Assembly (NCBI GenBank): GCA_022826755.1
Contig: JAJDUG010000010.1
Span: 1-49,589 of the forward strand
Length of the DNA stretch: 49,589 nucleotides
DNA from: Acidobacteriota bacterium
GTDB lineage: Bacteria; Acidobacteriota; Terriglobia; Versatilivoradales; Versatilivoraceae
Direction: 5' to 3'
Part shown: positions 27,069-36,574 of the stretch, piece after piece
Layout of the letters: each line of letters starts with the position of its first letter
Numbering within the stretch: position 1 is the first letter of the stretch
The notes under the pieces: generated by a model
Database searches by the model: none
What the model was told of the DNA's origin: nothing
Seen by the model: only the letters and a program-made list of their open reading frames with translations
Made by a program: the position numbers and the translations under genes

Positions 27069-28484
27069 ATGAACCCTAGAGAGCTCTTGCAGTCCGCCAG
27101 AGACGAAGGCATCAAGATGATTGACCTGCGCTTCGTGGACCTGCCCGGTTTGTGGCAGCACTTTTCGATCTCAGCCAAAGAGATGGAAGAGGAGATGTTC
27201 GAAGAGGGCGTGGGATTCGACGGTTCCAGCATTCGCGGCTTCCAGGAGATCCAGGAGAGCGACATGATCCTCATCCCGGACGCCTCCACCGCTTTCAAGG
27301 ATCCCTTCACCGCGGTCCCGACCCTCAACATCATCTGCAACGTCAAGGATCCGGTGACGCTGCAGTCCTATACCCGGGATCCGCGTTACATCGCCCAAAA
27401 GGCTGAAAACTACCTGAAATCGACCGGGATCGGCGATACCGCCTTCTTCGGTCCCGAGCCGGAGTTTTTCGTTCTGGACGATGTTCGCTTCGATCAGTCC
27501 TACAACTACGGCTATTACTATTTGGATTCCAAGGAGGGATTCTGGAATTCCGGAAAAGAGGAGGACCCCAACCTGGGCTACAAGCCCCGCTACAAGGAAG
27601 GCTACTTCCCGGTTCCTCCCATGGACAGTCTACAGGACATCCGCAGCGAAATGGTTCTGTTGCTGGAGGAGGTCGGGATCCAGGTGGAAGTCCACCACCA
27701 CGAGGTGGGCACGGCCGGGCAGTGCGAAATCGACATGCGGTTCGACACCCTGACCAGCATGGCCGACAAGTTTCTGAAGTACAAGTACATCATCAAGAAT
27801 GTGGGACGCCGGCATGGGAAAACCGTCACCCTGATGCCTAAGCCCATCTTTCAGGACAACGGGTCGGGCATGCACATCCACACGAGCCTGTGGAAGGCCG
27901 GGAAGAACGTCTTCTACGAGCCCGGCGGCTACGCGGACCTGAGCAAGACGGCCATTTACTACATCGGTGGAATTCTCAAGCACACGCCCGCCCTGCTGGG
28001 TTTCTGCGCGCCTACCACCAATTCCTACCGTCGCCTGGTTCCGGGATATGAGGCGCCCATCAACCTCATCTATTCCCAGCGCAACCGTAGCGCCGCGGTC
28101 AGAATTCCCGCCTATTCCCGAAGCGAGAAGGCCAAGCGGGTGGAGACGCGTTTCCCGGATCCCTCCTGCAACGGTTACCTGGCGTTTGCCGCCCTGTTGA
28201 TGGCAGGCCTGGACGGAGTGCAGAACAAGATCACTCCTCCCGACCCCATCGACAAGGATCTCTACGATCTGGCTCCGGCCGATGCCGCCAATGTGAAGTC
28301 GACTCCCGGCAGCCTCGAGGACGTGCTCGACGCGCTGGAAGACGACCATGACTTCCTCCTCAAGGGAGACGTCTTCACCAAGGATGTGATCGAAACCTGG
28401 ATCGACTACAAGCGAACCCGGGAGGTGGACGCCATGCGGTTGCGGCCCCATCCCCACGAGTTTGCCTTGTACTTCGACATCTGA
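27069..28484 (+). CDS. glnA: Type I glutamine synthetase
   Basis: Condenses ammonia and glutamate with ATP in the cytoplasm; forms dodecamers. Motifs include [65 protein letters not shown], the Glu-flap region [22 protein letters not shown] and [15 protein letters not shown]. The Tyr of [11 protein letters not shown] matches the adenylylation site of the GSI-beta type, so control by a GlnE-like enzyme is possible. At 471 residues it is full length. AAGGAG lies five bases before the ATG, and a promoter is at 26893-26921. A strong hairpin follows the stop. Confidence 0.97.
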   Translation: MNPRELLQSARDEGIKMIDLRFVDLPGLWQHFSISAKEMEEEMFEEGVGFDGSSIRGFQEIQESDMILIPDASTAFKDPFTAVPTLNIICNVKDPVTLQSYTRDPRYIAQKAENYLKSTGIGDTAFFGPEPEFFVLDDVRFDQSYNYGYYYLDSKEGFWNSGKEEDPNLGYKPRYKEGYFPVPPMDSLQDIRSEMVLLLEEVGIQVEVHHHEVGTAGQCEIDMRFDTLTSMADKFLKYKYIIKNVGRRHGKTVTLMPKPIFQDNGSGMHIHTSLWKAGKNVFYEPGGYADLSKTAIYYIGGILKHTPALLGFCAPTTNSYRRLVPGYEAPINLIYSQRNRSAAVRIPAYSRSEKAKRVETRFPDPSCNGYLAFAALLMAGLDGVQNKITPPDPIDKDLYDLAPADAANVKSTPGSLEDVLDALEDDHDFLLKGDVFTKDVIETWIDYKRTREVDAMRLRPHPHEFALYFDI

Positions 28485-28498
28485 TTCTCATCGAGAAA

Positions 28499-28532
28499 GC
28501 GGCTTGCCCGGATATGCAGCAGGGCAAGCCGC
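28499..28532 (+). terminator. Strong hairpin after glnA, no T-run
   Basis: Perfect 11-bp stem GCGGCTTGCCC/GGGCAAGCCGC with a 12-base loop, 15 bases after the glnA stop. No T-tract follows (the next bases are C-rich), so it could be a Rho-assisted or 3'-stabilising structure. The rest of the gap to 28802 is GC-rich, contains no gene I can support and has no recognised promoter. Confidence 0.5.
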
Positions 28533-28802
28533 ACTCCCCCCCGGGGTTATGCCCGCGGCCAGGTGCCGCCGCCCCATTCGCGGCCTTCCGCCCGCCGGAC
28601 CTCCGCTCCCTGTCCTCCTCATAGACGACCGCCCGCCAGGAGAAATGCGGATTTATTCAGTGGCTGAAGCCCGCCGGCAGCCGCCGGGCGCCTCGAATTC
28701 TCTTGCCTTCCGGACGGATTGGAGAGAACATAGCCACAAGTTGTAGGGGGGGGATTGCTTCGTCCTACTCCTGATAGAGGTGTAACTCGAGAACCTGCAT
28801 CC

Positions 28803-30197
28803 ATGAGTCGAGTGTTCATCGTTGCGCTGACCACGGCGCTGCTTGGGTTCTCCGCCACCGATCTGGCGGCGCTGAAGATCATCGACTATCAGAAGAAGCT
28901 GAATCCCCGCTTCGCCAAGCGCGCGCGCAAGAGTACCCGTTTCATCATCATTCACTCCACCGAAGGCAGTCTGCCCAGTTCCCTGAGGACCCTTTCCCGC
29001 GGCAAGGTCCGTCGCCGGCGATACATCAGCCGGGGGGGACACTCCCACTACCTCATCGCCAAGAACGGTACCGTGTATCGGATCCTGGATCCCAAGTACC
29101 GGGCCAACCACGCCGGCGTGAGCATGTGGAACGGACTGACCCGACTCAGCGACCATTCCCTCGGCATTGAGTTGGAGGGGTACCACAACGTGCCCTTTAC
29201 CGATCGGCAGTACCGGTCTCTGAAGGAGTTGCTGAGAATCCTGCAAAAGCGCTTTCGGGTGAAGGATCGGGATGTCCTGGAACACTACCGGATCGCTTAT
29301 TCCAGGCCGAACCGGTTCCACAGGAAGAAGCTCCGAGGCCGCAAGAAGGATCCGGGCGCCGACAACTTTGACCGCAGGCGGGCCGGATTGACCGATGAGT
29401 ACCCTCACGACCCGGACGTGGTCGCCGGAAGGGTCGGGCCCGATCCGGATGGGATCCAAGTGGCTCGGAAATCCCGGGCGAAGGCGTCGCCGCCGGCCCG
29501 GAAGGACGACAAGCGGGAGGCCAACGGCAGCTTGGCGGCAGCGGTCCGGAATCCGAAGAAAAGGGTGGGAAACGGCAGCCCGGCTACAACGGCCCCGAAC
29601 AGCCGGAAACGGCAGGAGAAGGGTCGTTTGGTATCGCCGGCGGCCAAGCCCTCGCGAAAAAACACCATCACCGCCCGTCGGACGGCCTGGAAGATTGCCG
29701 GCCGCCAGTACAAGGCCGCTACCACGCTCTATCGTTTCCCGGACGGCCGCTCGCTGCGCGGCCACGAAATCCGGGACTGGTCCGACATTCCTTCCGGCAC
29801 CGTGGTCGAGTTGGGAGTAGAGGAAGACAAGGTGGTCAGCCCAGGTCGGGCGGAAGTCCTGCTTCCGGTTGTCGGCGAGGATATGTCTCCCTGGGAAATC
29901 GCCAACGTCCTCCACGATTCCTCATTCACCTTCTACCTCTATCCCAGCGGCAAGATCCTGGCCGGTCACCGGATCGAGAGATTCGCGGATGTGCCTCCGG
30001 GAACGAGAGTGCTCATCGCCTACCGCCGGGTTCCCACGCCGCGCACCAGCGACCCCTTGGGAGAAGACCTGGACGATGACTTCCTGAGCCATCAGACCCT
30101 GTATCTCCTGCCGGGCGGTGTGTTGCAGTCAGGGGAGCAGATAGAGAACTTCGCCCGGCTTCCCCGGGGAGCCATCGTTTTTGCCAAGGTCGAGTAA
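28803..30197 (+). CDS. N-acetylmuramoyl-L-alanine amidase (Amidase_2) with three C-terminal repeats
   Basis: A secreted zinc amidase that would cleave the sugar-peptide bond of peptidoglycan. An N-terminal signal peptide (residues ~1-23, VFIVALTTALLGFSA) is followed by the Amidase_2 domain. Zn ligand His lies in FIIIHSTEGS, substrate-site residues in HSHYLIAKNGTVYRI and LGIELEGYHN, a second His in LEHYRIAYSRPNR and the third ligand in KKDPGADNF. After a basic low-complexity linker (residues ~215-300) come three copies of a ~30-residue unit, beginning near residues 308, 376 and 432. Each has the pattern hhY-hPxG-xL-GxxIxxxxxhPxGxxV. I do not recognise this repeat. The ATG at 28803 is chosen from the signal peptide. 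464 residues. Confidence 0.85.
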   Translation: MSRVFIVALTTALLGFSATDLAALKIIDYQKKLNPRFAKRARKSTRFIIIHSTEGSLPSSLRTLSRGKVRRRRYISRGGHSHYLIAKNGTVYRILDPKYRANHAGVSMWNGLTRLSDHSLGIELEGYHNVPFTDRQYRSLKELLRILQKRFRVKDRDVLEHYRIAYSRPNRFHRKKLRGRKKDPGADNFDRRRAGLTDEYPHDPDVVAGRVGPDPDGIQVARKSRAKASPPARKDDKREANGSLAAAVRNPKKRVGNGSPATTAPNSRKRQEKGRLVSPAAKPSRKNTITARRTAWKIAGRQYKAATTLYRFPDGRSLRGHEIRDWSDIPSGTVVELGVEEDKVVSPGRAEVLLPVVGEDMSPWEIANVLHDSSFTFYLYPSGKILAGHRIERFADVPPGTRVLIAYRRVPTPRTSDPLGEDLDDDFLSHQTLYLLPGGVLQSGEQIENFARLPRGAIVFAKVE

Positions 30198-30223
30198 GTC
30201 TCCAGGACGGCGCCCGCGGCTAA

Positions 30224-30350
30224 GCCCGCATTTCTCACCAGGACGCACCTGCATTGTTAGAGAATGCGTATTTTCAAACCGTATGAGTCCTTTTTGGGAA
30301 TGGCAAGAAAAACAGACGGTGCTGGGCATGCCCTGGTGAGAAATGCGGGC
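30224..30350. mobile_element. MITE-like element with 19-bp perfect inverted ends and TAA duplication
   Basis: The ends are exact inverted copies of GCCCGCATTTCTCACCAGG (30224-30242 and 30332-30350), and TAA flanks both sides (30221-30223, 30351-30353). The 127 bases encode nothing. A copy of its first 113 bases is at 49443-49555. It lies between two convergent genes, and its right end falls exactly in the stop codon of the GT2 gene on the minus strand. Confidence 0.8.
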
Positions 30351-31114
30351 TAAGCGCCCGCTTTCCGGTCGATTCGATCCGATACGGCGAACTTGACAAT
30401 CGCCAGCAGGGCCTTGAGGCCATCCTTCCAATTGATCTTTTTTCCCTCCTGGTAGCTCCTGCCCGAATAGCCAATGGGGACTTCCAGCAGGCGGGCTCCT
30501 CGTTTGGCCAACTTGATGGTGAGCTCGGGTTCGATGCGGAAATCGTTGCTCTCCAGCGGGATGCTCTTGAGTAGGTCGGTGCGGACCATCTTGTAACAGG
30601 TTTCCATGTCGGAGAGGTTCAAACGGCTGACCAGGTTGGAGAGCGCAGTGAGGAACCGGTTGACCATCCTATGGGGCGAAAGGCCCCTGGGCTGCGGCGC
30701 CGCCCGGTGGAATCTGGAACCGAAGACGGCATCCGCCTCGCCCTTCAGGAATAGCGGAATCATGCCAAGAAGCTCTTGAGGATGGTATTCGAGGTCGGCA
30801 TCCTGGCAGACGGTGAGGTCGGTGTCCGTGAGGGTCAACCCTGTTCTCAGGGCCTTGCCCTTGCCGTAGTTCCTTGGGTGGCGCACGAACTGCCAGATAA
30901 ACTTTTCTCCCCAATCCTCCCTTTCCAGGGATTGTCGAAACCGATGGAGGACGGTCGGGGTCCGATCGCGGGAACCGTCGTCCACCACGATCACCCGGAT
31001 GGAACTCAACAGCGGGCTGTCTCCCAGGACTCGCAAGCGGGAGAGACTGGCGTGAACCAGAGATTGTTCATTGTAAACGGGGACAATGACCGAGAGTGTG
31101 GTGGTCGGAGTCAT
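30350..31114 (-). CDS. GT2 family glycosyltransferase, dolichyl-phosphate-mannose-synthase-like
   Basis: A 254-residue GT-A enzyme with TLSVIVPVYNEQSLV, IRVIVVDDGSRDRT, PRNYGKGKALRTGLTLT, LTVCQDADLEYHPQEL (the DxD metal site) and GSRFHR. Also present are the C-terminal SDMETCYKMVRTDLL and EPELTIKLAKRGARLLEVPIGYSGRSYQEGKKINWKDG, characteristic of the DPM1/undecaprenyl-phosphate sugar synthase group. It lacks the C-terminal membrane helices of the ArnC type. Such enzymes load a lipid-linked sugar used by GT-C enzymes, and a GT-C-like protein is encoded at 32311. The stop codon TAG coincides with the edge of the MITE-like element. Confidence 0.93.
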   Translation of the reverse strand: MTPTTTLSVIVPVYNEQSLVHASLSRLRVLGDSPLLSSIRVIVVDDGSRDRTPTVLHRFRQSLEREDWGEKFIWQFVRHPRNYGKGKALRTGLTLTDTDLTVCQDADLEYHPQELLGMIPLFLKGEADAVFGSRFHRAAPQPRGLSPHRMVNRFLTALSNLVSRLNLSDMETCYKMVRTDLLKSIPLESNDFRIEPELTIKLAKRGARLLEVPIGYSGRSYQEGKKINWKDGLKALLAIVKFAVSDRIDRKAGA

Positions 31115-31283
31115 GGCGAGGGGCGCATTTTAGAACGTCGCCGGAATCGAGGCAACGCGTACGGGCGGTAGCGGGCCTCAATTGCGGCAACCGGCGATTT
31201 CTGATTGAATGTTTGGCACTCGAGCCATCTGCGGCAGCGGCCCCGAGCGGGGCCACTGGTCCGGCCTCGGTGGGAAGGAACGC

Positions 31284-32273
31284 GTGGTCGTGGAACGCAC
31301 CATTCTGGTTACGGGTGGAGCCGGCTATGTCGGTAGCCATGTTTGCAAGTCGCTGGCAGCAGAGGGATTCCTTCCGGTAGCCGTGGACTGTCTTTCGCGT
31401 GGACATGAATCGGCCGTCAAGTGGGGTCCGCTCGAAAGGGTCGATCTGACGGACGGGGCTCGATTGAGAGGAGTGATCGAGCAGTATCGTCCCGACGGAG
31501 TCATGCATCTTGCAGACCTGTGTGACGTCGCCGAGTCGGTAACGGATCCGGCCAGCTACTACCACAACAACCTGGTGGGAAGCCTGAACCTCCTGAAGGG
31601 TATGCTGGATCGGGGGGTAGGGTCCATCGTCTTTTCCAGCAGTTGCGCCATTTATGGAGTGCCCGGGACGCTTCCGATTTCGGAGACTCAGGCCAAGGTC
31701 CCGATCAATCCCTACGGGGTAGGCAAGTTGGTAGTGGAGCACATGCTGCGGGACTTCAGCATGGCCTATGGCATTGGCTACGTCTGTCTGAGGTACTTCA
31801 ACGCCGCCGGGGCCGACCCGGATGGAGAGATCGGCGAAAGACATCGACCCGAAACTCACGTCATTCCCCTGGCCATAGAATCGGCCCTTGGAGAGAGAAG
31901 CCATTTCGAGATTTTCGGGACCGATTATGAAACCCCTGACGGCACGGCGGTTCGGGACTTTGTCCACGTTTCCGATCTGGCCTCGGCCCATGTGCTGGCT
32001 CTGCGCCATTTGTCGGAGGGCGGCCGGAGTGCGGCCCTGAACCTGGGGACGGGTCAAGGACACTCGGTGAAGCAGATCGTCGGGACCGTTGAACGGCTTT
32101 CAGGCAGGGAGGTGCCCGTCAAGGAGGGCTCGCGGCGGACCGGTGACGCTACGACCCTGGTGGCCGATGCCTCCCAGGCCTTCAAGGTTCTGGGCTGGAC
32201 CCCGAAATACACCACCCTGGACGACATCGTTGCGACCGCGCTGAACTGGCACCGCAAACCCCTTTTCGGCTGA
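31284..32273 (+). CDS. galE: UDP-glucose 4-epimerase (GalE-like)
   Basis: An extended SDR epimerase interconverting UDP-glucose and UDP-galactose. The NAD-binding GGAGYVGSH follows the start, with the catalytic Ser/Tyr-x-x-x-Lys in FSSSCAIYG and INPYGVGKLVVE. RYFNAAGADPDGEIGERHRPETHVIPLAI and GTAVRDFVHVSDLASAH are strong GalE markers. One spot differs from textbook GalE: HLADLCDVAESV where HFAxLKAVGES is usual, so the hexose specificity could differ. GTG 31284 or GTG 31290 is chosen after an AAGGA; the open frame upstream to 31209 is not homologous. It is divergent from the GT2 gene and 37 bases before the GT-C protein, suggesting a sugar-donor role for surface glycan. Confidence 0.92.
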   Translation: MVVERTILVTGGAGYVGSHVCKSLAAEGFLPVAVDCLSRGHESAVKWGPLERVDLTDGARLRGVIEQYRPDGVMHLADLCDVAESVTDPASYYHNNLVGSLNLLKGMLDRGVGSIVFSSSCAIYGVPGTLPISETQAKVPINPYGVGKLVVEHMLRDFSMAYGIGYVCLRYFNAAGADPDGEIGERHRPETHVIPLAIESALGERSHFEIFGTDYETPDGTAVRDFVHVSDLASAHVLALRHLSEGGRSAALNLGTGQGHSVKQIVGTVERLSGREVPVKEGSRRTGDATTLVADASQAFKVLGWTPKYTTLDDIVATALNWHRKPLFG

Positions 32274-32310
32274 CCGATTCCGGGCACTCGAGAGCCGTAT
32301 CAGGAACCAC

Positions 32311-35300
32311 ATGGAATTTGTTCCCGGTTGGAAAGACTACTCGCTTCTGCTTCAATTCGCCGCCCTGTTCGGCGCCAGCGGCTGGTTGACCTACAGACTT
32401 GCGGTTGGGCGGCTCCGGGAACCTGCCTTGTCGGGCGCCCCCTCCGGAGCCCGCTTGGACCTGTTCAAGTGCCTGATCGGTCCCGCCTTGCTCAGCACCC
32501 TCTGCGGATTGATCGTGACCTCCTGTTTCCTCATGCTGAGCGCGCAACTGGGCGTGGCGCGCATTCGCTATCTGTTTGTGCTGTTGGCGGTCTACAGCCT
32601 GCTCTGCCTGGCCTGGCTGTTGAAATCGGGGGGCCTGCAATGGCGCCTGCCGGCCTGGAGACGGCTGAGACCCGGGTGGCGGGACTTGTGGCTGGCGGGC
32701 ATCCTGCTTCTGGGTCTGTTCACCTTCGGAAGGACCGCCGAATACATCGCCAGCCAGAGAGATCCCGGGGAGCATGCCAACATCGCGGTGCGTTTGGCCC
32801 AGGAGCAGAGCCTGCGCTTCAGCGATCCGGACTTCCGAAATTTTGATGAGGACCGGCAGAAACTGTTCCTGCCGGTCCTTCTTGAAAATGCGCTTTACCT
32901 GGAAGCCGTGCCCGGGTTTTCGCTGCTGGATGCGGAGACCGGGGAAATGTTGCCGCAGTATCTGCACCTGTTTCCGCTGTGGCTTTCCCTGGCATTCAAA
33001 CTCTGGAGGTTCGACGGACTGTTCGGTTTCAATGTCCTCCTGGGCCTGCTGAGTCTCTTGCTGGTGGTTGCATTGAGCATTGAGATTTTTCGGTCCAGGA
33101 CCGTCGGCTTGGTGGCTTCCAGCCTGCTCTGCCTGAACCTGGGCCAGATATGGTTGGTGCGAAGTCCGTTCAGCGAGACCTTGGCCCAGGTTCTGCTGCT
33201 GGCCGGAGTCTGGATGCTGACCCTGGCCCTCTCCCGACGCACGGGTGGCCTGGGCTTCCTGTCGGGGTTGGTGTTCGGACTGAGCCTGATGGTGCGCATC
33301 GACTCCGTGCTGGCTATCGTGGCGGTGGCGGCGTTCCTGATCCTGGTCCGGTCGGGGCTGGCCGGAAGGGTCGGCTTGGCGGTTCGTCCGGTCGCAGCGG
33401 GTTTGAGCATCGGTGTCGCTTATTCCCTGGCCCACATCGCCCTTTTTGCCTATCCCTACGCGCTGTCTATTTTGCACAACCAGGGTGTGCTCTCCTTTCT
33501 CGACCGCCAATGGCGTTGGCTGTTGGCGCTTGCACTGTTGGCAGCGGTGGCGGCCTGGTCCTCCAGGCGATTGATGGGAGCCTGGCAGGATGGACGGCTT
33601 CCCCTCGCCACCTCGTGGGGAGATCCCGCGAGCCGGCGCCGCATTGTCTTTGCGAGCCTCTCGGGTTTGTTGATGATTGCCTTCGCCTGGGGATATTTTT
33701 TCCGCCCCATGATGGACGCGGGCGCCAATCTGCTGCCGCTGCCGCCCCCTCACCAGGGATTCGTGCGCTACTACGACGAGTTGAACCTGGTTCGGCTGGG
33801 ATGGTATCTCTCTCCGCTGGGGCTGTGCCTGGCCCTTCTCGGCGCTATCCTGGCACTGCGGCAGGTCGTGTTGAAAGGGCAGGTTCGCCCCTTGCCCCTC
33901 TTGCTCCTGCTGGCCGCTTTCCTGCTGTTCTACGGCTACAAGTCTCGCGCCTTTCCCGACAACTACTGGGTCATCCGCCGCTACGCCGAGGTCGCCATTC
34001 CGGCGATGCTCATCCTGGCGGGCCTGGCGATGCAGCGTTTGTATCGAATGGCTTCCGTCCACCCGAGGCTGGGGGCGCGGTCGGCTCCTCGTCGATTCCT
34101 CTTGCAGGCTTGCGGGGTGGGGGTATTGACAGTCATGGCCGCCGCCCAGACCGTAGCGGCCTGGCCCTTTTTCCGCCAGGCGGAGCTGGGTGGATCCTGG
34201 GCGCAAATGGCAGCGCTGGCCAGTCGAACAAAGGAAGCGGATGTGATCCTGTTCGAACACGGCCGCGCTCAGGAGTTCTTCATGGGACCGTTGAGGAACA
34301 TGTTCGGACAGACCGTGCTTCCTCTTGCCCACGCCAAGCCCGATCCTGCCTCGTTTGAACGGGTAGTGGGGGAGTTTCTGGCCGATAAAGGGAGAGTGTT
34401 TCTCATTTCCTGCGAGGAGTGGACATCCCTGGACAGTTCCAAGTACCGATTCGAACCCAGAGAACGGTTTCATTTTGTCACCCACCTGGTTGAACGGACC
34501 TTTGAACGTCTGCCCGAGAAAATGCAGGCAGTGCATTACAGTCTTCAGATCTACGAGGTCAAACCTCGGCCACAAGGAGGGCCGAAGGCATACCAGGCGC
34601 TCATCTCGCACTCCAATTTCGGCTATGCGTCGGAAGGATTCCACCAGGCGGAGTTCGGGGCGGGCGGCAATGCGTACCGGTGGAGCCAGGGGGATGCTTC
34701 GCTGGAATTGTCGGAAATCGACGGGTCCTACCCTGCAGTTCTGATCGCGCGACTGGCTCGCCCGGACATGGGGTCCGCGACGGAATCTCCGGTGCGCATC
34801 CGGTTGAACGGTCAGGATCTGGGAGAGGTGCGGCTTTCCCCCGGATTCAAGGATTACAAGCTTCCGATCGGGAGGTCCCAACTGGCTCGAGGGGAGAGGA
34901 ACCGGGTTGAAATTCTGTCGGATTCTTTCAACCCATCGGCCCTTCGGGGTTGGGAGGATACGCGTGACCTGGGGTTCATGCTGGATTGCATCAAGCTTCA
35001 ATCCCTGGTGCCAATGGGTGGAACCCGCGCCTATCAGGTGGATTTTGGAACCGAGTGCGATGGGACACAACGGATTGATTTCCATCCGACCGAAGCCGAC
35101 GGGTATTCCTGGGCGGGAATTGACCCGAGCCTGGTTTGGCCGTTTCCGCTGGACCCCGGCCGGAAGTATCGACTCGTGATCCGGACGGTCAAATCGAATC
35201 CGGATCCCGCATTCCGACAATTTCTCACGGTTTGGGTCAATGGCGTGAAATTGGACACCCGGGAGCTGATCGGGGTCGGGACCCAGTTCCGGAATTACGC

Positions 35301-35451
35301 ATTCCCCATTTCACCCCGAGCCCTCGACAGGCAAGCGCCGACGATCCACATTCGGGTGCGTCCTGTCTGGAATCCCAGCTTGGCCAGGGCGTCCCTGGAC
35401 TACAGAAACCTGGGGAGTGCCGTTCAATGGATCAGGATTGAAGAGTTGTGA
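32311..35451 (+). CDS. Large GT-C-like membrane glycosyltransferase with two C-terminal beta domains
   Basis: A 1046-residue protein whose first ~620 residues hold about 14 hydrophobic segments. An acidic loop after the third or fourth (RDPGEHANIAVRLA, about residue 150) resembles the Asp-containing first loop of GT39/PMT-like enzymes that use lipid-linked sugars. An extracytoplasmic linker (~620-750) follows. Two similar ~140-residue soluble regions then occur, from ~760 and ~903. Each begins with an Fxx..FG-type strand, has a Trp-Ser/Trp-Ala motif and a V.I.LNG or V.VNG.xL strand, and ends with an LGxxhxxIxL-like strand, suggesting tandem jelly-roll carbohydrate modules. The GT-C reading is by architecture only. 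It lies 37 bases after galE and upstream of a methyltransferase. Confidence 0.75.
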   Translation: MEFVPGWKDYSLLLQFAALFGASGWLTYRLAVGRLREPALSGAPSGARLDLFKCLIGPALLSTLCGLIVTSCFLMLSAQLGVARIRYLFVLLAVYSLLCLAWLLKSGGLQWRLPAWRRLRPGWRDLWLAGILLLGLFTFGRTAEYIASQRDPGEHANIAVRLAQEQSLRFSDPDFRNFDEDRQKLFLPVLLENALYLEAVPGFSLLDAETGEMLPQYLHLFPLWLSLAFKLWRFDGLFGFNVLLGLLSLLLVVALSIEIFRSRTVGLVASSLLCLNLGQIWLVRSPFSETLAQVLLLAGVWMLTLALSRRTGGLGFLSGLVFGLSLMVRIDSVLAIVAVAAFLILVRSGLAGRVGLAVRPVAAGLSIGVAYSLAHIALFAYPYALSILHNQGVLSFLDRQWRWLLALALLAAVAAWSSRRLMGAWQDGRLPLATSWGDPASRRRIVFASLSGLLMIAFAWGYFFRPMMDAGANLLPLPPPHQGFVRYYDELNLVRLGWYLSPLGLCLALLGAILALRQVVLKGQVRPLPLLLLLAAFLLFYGYKSRAFPDNYWVIRRYAEVAIPAMLILAGLAMQRLYRMASVHPRLGARSAPRRFLLQACGVGVLTVMAAAQTVAAWPFFRQAELGGSWAQMAALASRTKEADVILFEHGRAQEFFMGPLRNMFGQTVLPLAHAKPDPASFERVVGEFLADKGRVFLISCEEWTSLDSSKYRFEPRERFHFVTHLVERTFERLPEKMQAVHYSLQIYEVKPRPQGGPKAYQALISHSNFGYASEGFHQAEFGAGGNAYRWSQGDASLELSEIDGSYPAVLIARLARPDMGSATESPVRIRLNGQDLGEVRLSPGFKDYKLPIGRSQLARGERNRVEILSDSFNPSALRGWEDTRDLGFMLDCIKLQSLVPMGGTRAYQVDFGTECDGTQRIDFHPTEADGYSWAGIDPSLVWPFPLDPGRKYRLVIRTVKSNPDPAFRQFLTVWVNGVKLDTRELIGVGTQFRNYAFPISPRALDRQAPTIHIRVRPVWNPSLARASLDYRNLGSAVQWIRIEEL

Positions 35452-35503
35452 TCCTGACGACAACGACGTCGGTTCCAGCGCTATAGGGATTGATGGAGTG
35501 GTG

Positions 35504-36574
35504 ATGGAATTTACCGGTGAGAGAATCATCCCGGGAAGCGTCAATGACGACCTCCTGAACGAGCACCTCTGCCGCTACAGGTTCGCCCAGCTCCTGGTGG
35601 AGGACAAGGTGGTCCTGGACGTCGGCTCCGGAGTCGGCTATGGGTCACGAATCCTGGCGGAGAAGGCGGTTTCCGTTCTTGCCCTGGACATCGCGGAAGA
35701 AGCGGTACGCTACGCCGGCCAGCGGTATGCCGGGGAGAATATCGAGCAGGTGGTGGGCGACTGTCATGAACTGCCGCTGGCCAGCGACAGCTTGGATGTG
35801 GTGGTCAGTTTTGAGTTGATCGAGCATCTGCAAGACCAAAGATCCCATTTGCTCGAGGTGAGCCGGGTGCTCAAACCGGATGGATTGACGGTCATTTCCA
35901 CGCCGAATCGAATCTTCTACAGCCAGGAGAGCAACCAGGCCAATCCATTCCACACTCACGAGTTCGACTTCCGGGAGTTCCTCGATTTCCTGAAGTCCGT
36001 GTTCAGCTCCGTGCAGATCTATTTTCAGAATCACATTGCAGGCCTGATCGTTGGGAATCCGAGCCTTGACCGGGAGGTAACGACCTGCCTGGAGGAGGAA
36101 TCCGGCGACCTGGAAGTGACCTCCAACTATTTCGTGGCCGTTTGCACCCATGGCCGGGAATATCAGCCTGCGGCGGGAAACTTCTGCCTGCTGCCGGGGA
36201 CCGGCAACCTGTTGAGAGAACGCCAGCAGAATATTCAGCGCTTGGAAAAGGAGGTCGCCAGGCTCGACAGCGCTCTGACGCGGCTCCAGGGGGAGTACGA
36301 GGAACGTTCCGGCTGGGCGCTGCAGTTGAACCGGCGGGTCAAGGCGAGGGACCAATCCCTGATGGACCTGCGTGCGGAATTCGAGGAGCGCAGCCGATGG
36401 GCGGAAGAGTTGTCCCGACAATTGGAAGAGAAAGACCAGGCAATAGCGAAACTTCAGTCTGAATTCGAGGATCGCACCGAGTGGGCTTTGCAGTTGGACG
36501 CCGAGCTGGAGGCGGTCCGGCAGTCAAAGCTCTACAAGCTGGCCATGTTGCTGGGATTGAAGTTTGAAGGGTGA
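35504..36574 (+). CDS. Class I SAM-dependent methyltransferase with repeated coiled-coil tail
   Basis: The N-terminal half is a Methyltransf_11-type domain: VVLDVGSGVGYGSRILAEK binds SAM, followed by LALDIAEEAV, VVGDCHELPLASDSLDVVVSFELIEHL and LLEVSRVLKPDGLTVISTPN. Residues ~240-345 form a coiled coil with three ~32-residue units of the pattern LQxEFEERSxWAxxL. The tail ends LGLKFEG, whose last codons are part of the heptamer array that starts at 36559, so the C-terminus was shaped by the repeat. ATG 35504 (MEFTGERIIPG) is the family-typical start. Similar methyltransferase-coiled-coil proteins occur in polysaccharide clusters, where they may cap or measure chains. The substrate is unknown. 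Confidence 0.88.
   Translation: MEFTGERIIPGSVNDDLLNEHLCRYRFAQLLVEDKVVLDVGSGVGYGSRILAEKAVSVLALDIAEEAVRYAGQRYAGENIEQVVGDCHELPLASDSLDVVVSFELIEHLQDQRSHLLEVSRVLKPDGLTVISTPNRIFYSQESNQANPFHTHEFDFREFLDFLKSVFSSVQIYFQNHIAGLIVGNPSLDREVTTCLEEESGDLEVTSNYFVAVCTHGREYQPAAGNFCLLPGTGNLLRERQQNIQRLEKEVARLDSALTRLQGEYEERSGWALQLNRRVKARDQSLMDLRAEFEERSRWAEELSRQLEEKDQAIAKLQSEFEDRTEWALQLDAELEAVRQSKLYKLAMLLGLKFEG

Noticed and set aside
32182-35220. 1012-codon open frame on the minus strand opposite the GT-C-like gene
   Set aside because: Very Gln/Arg/Pro-rich, as expected from the complement of Leu/Gly/Ala-rich membrane codons; the plus-strand gene has clear membrane segments.
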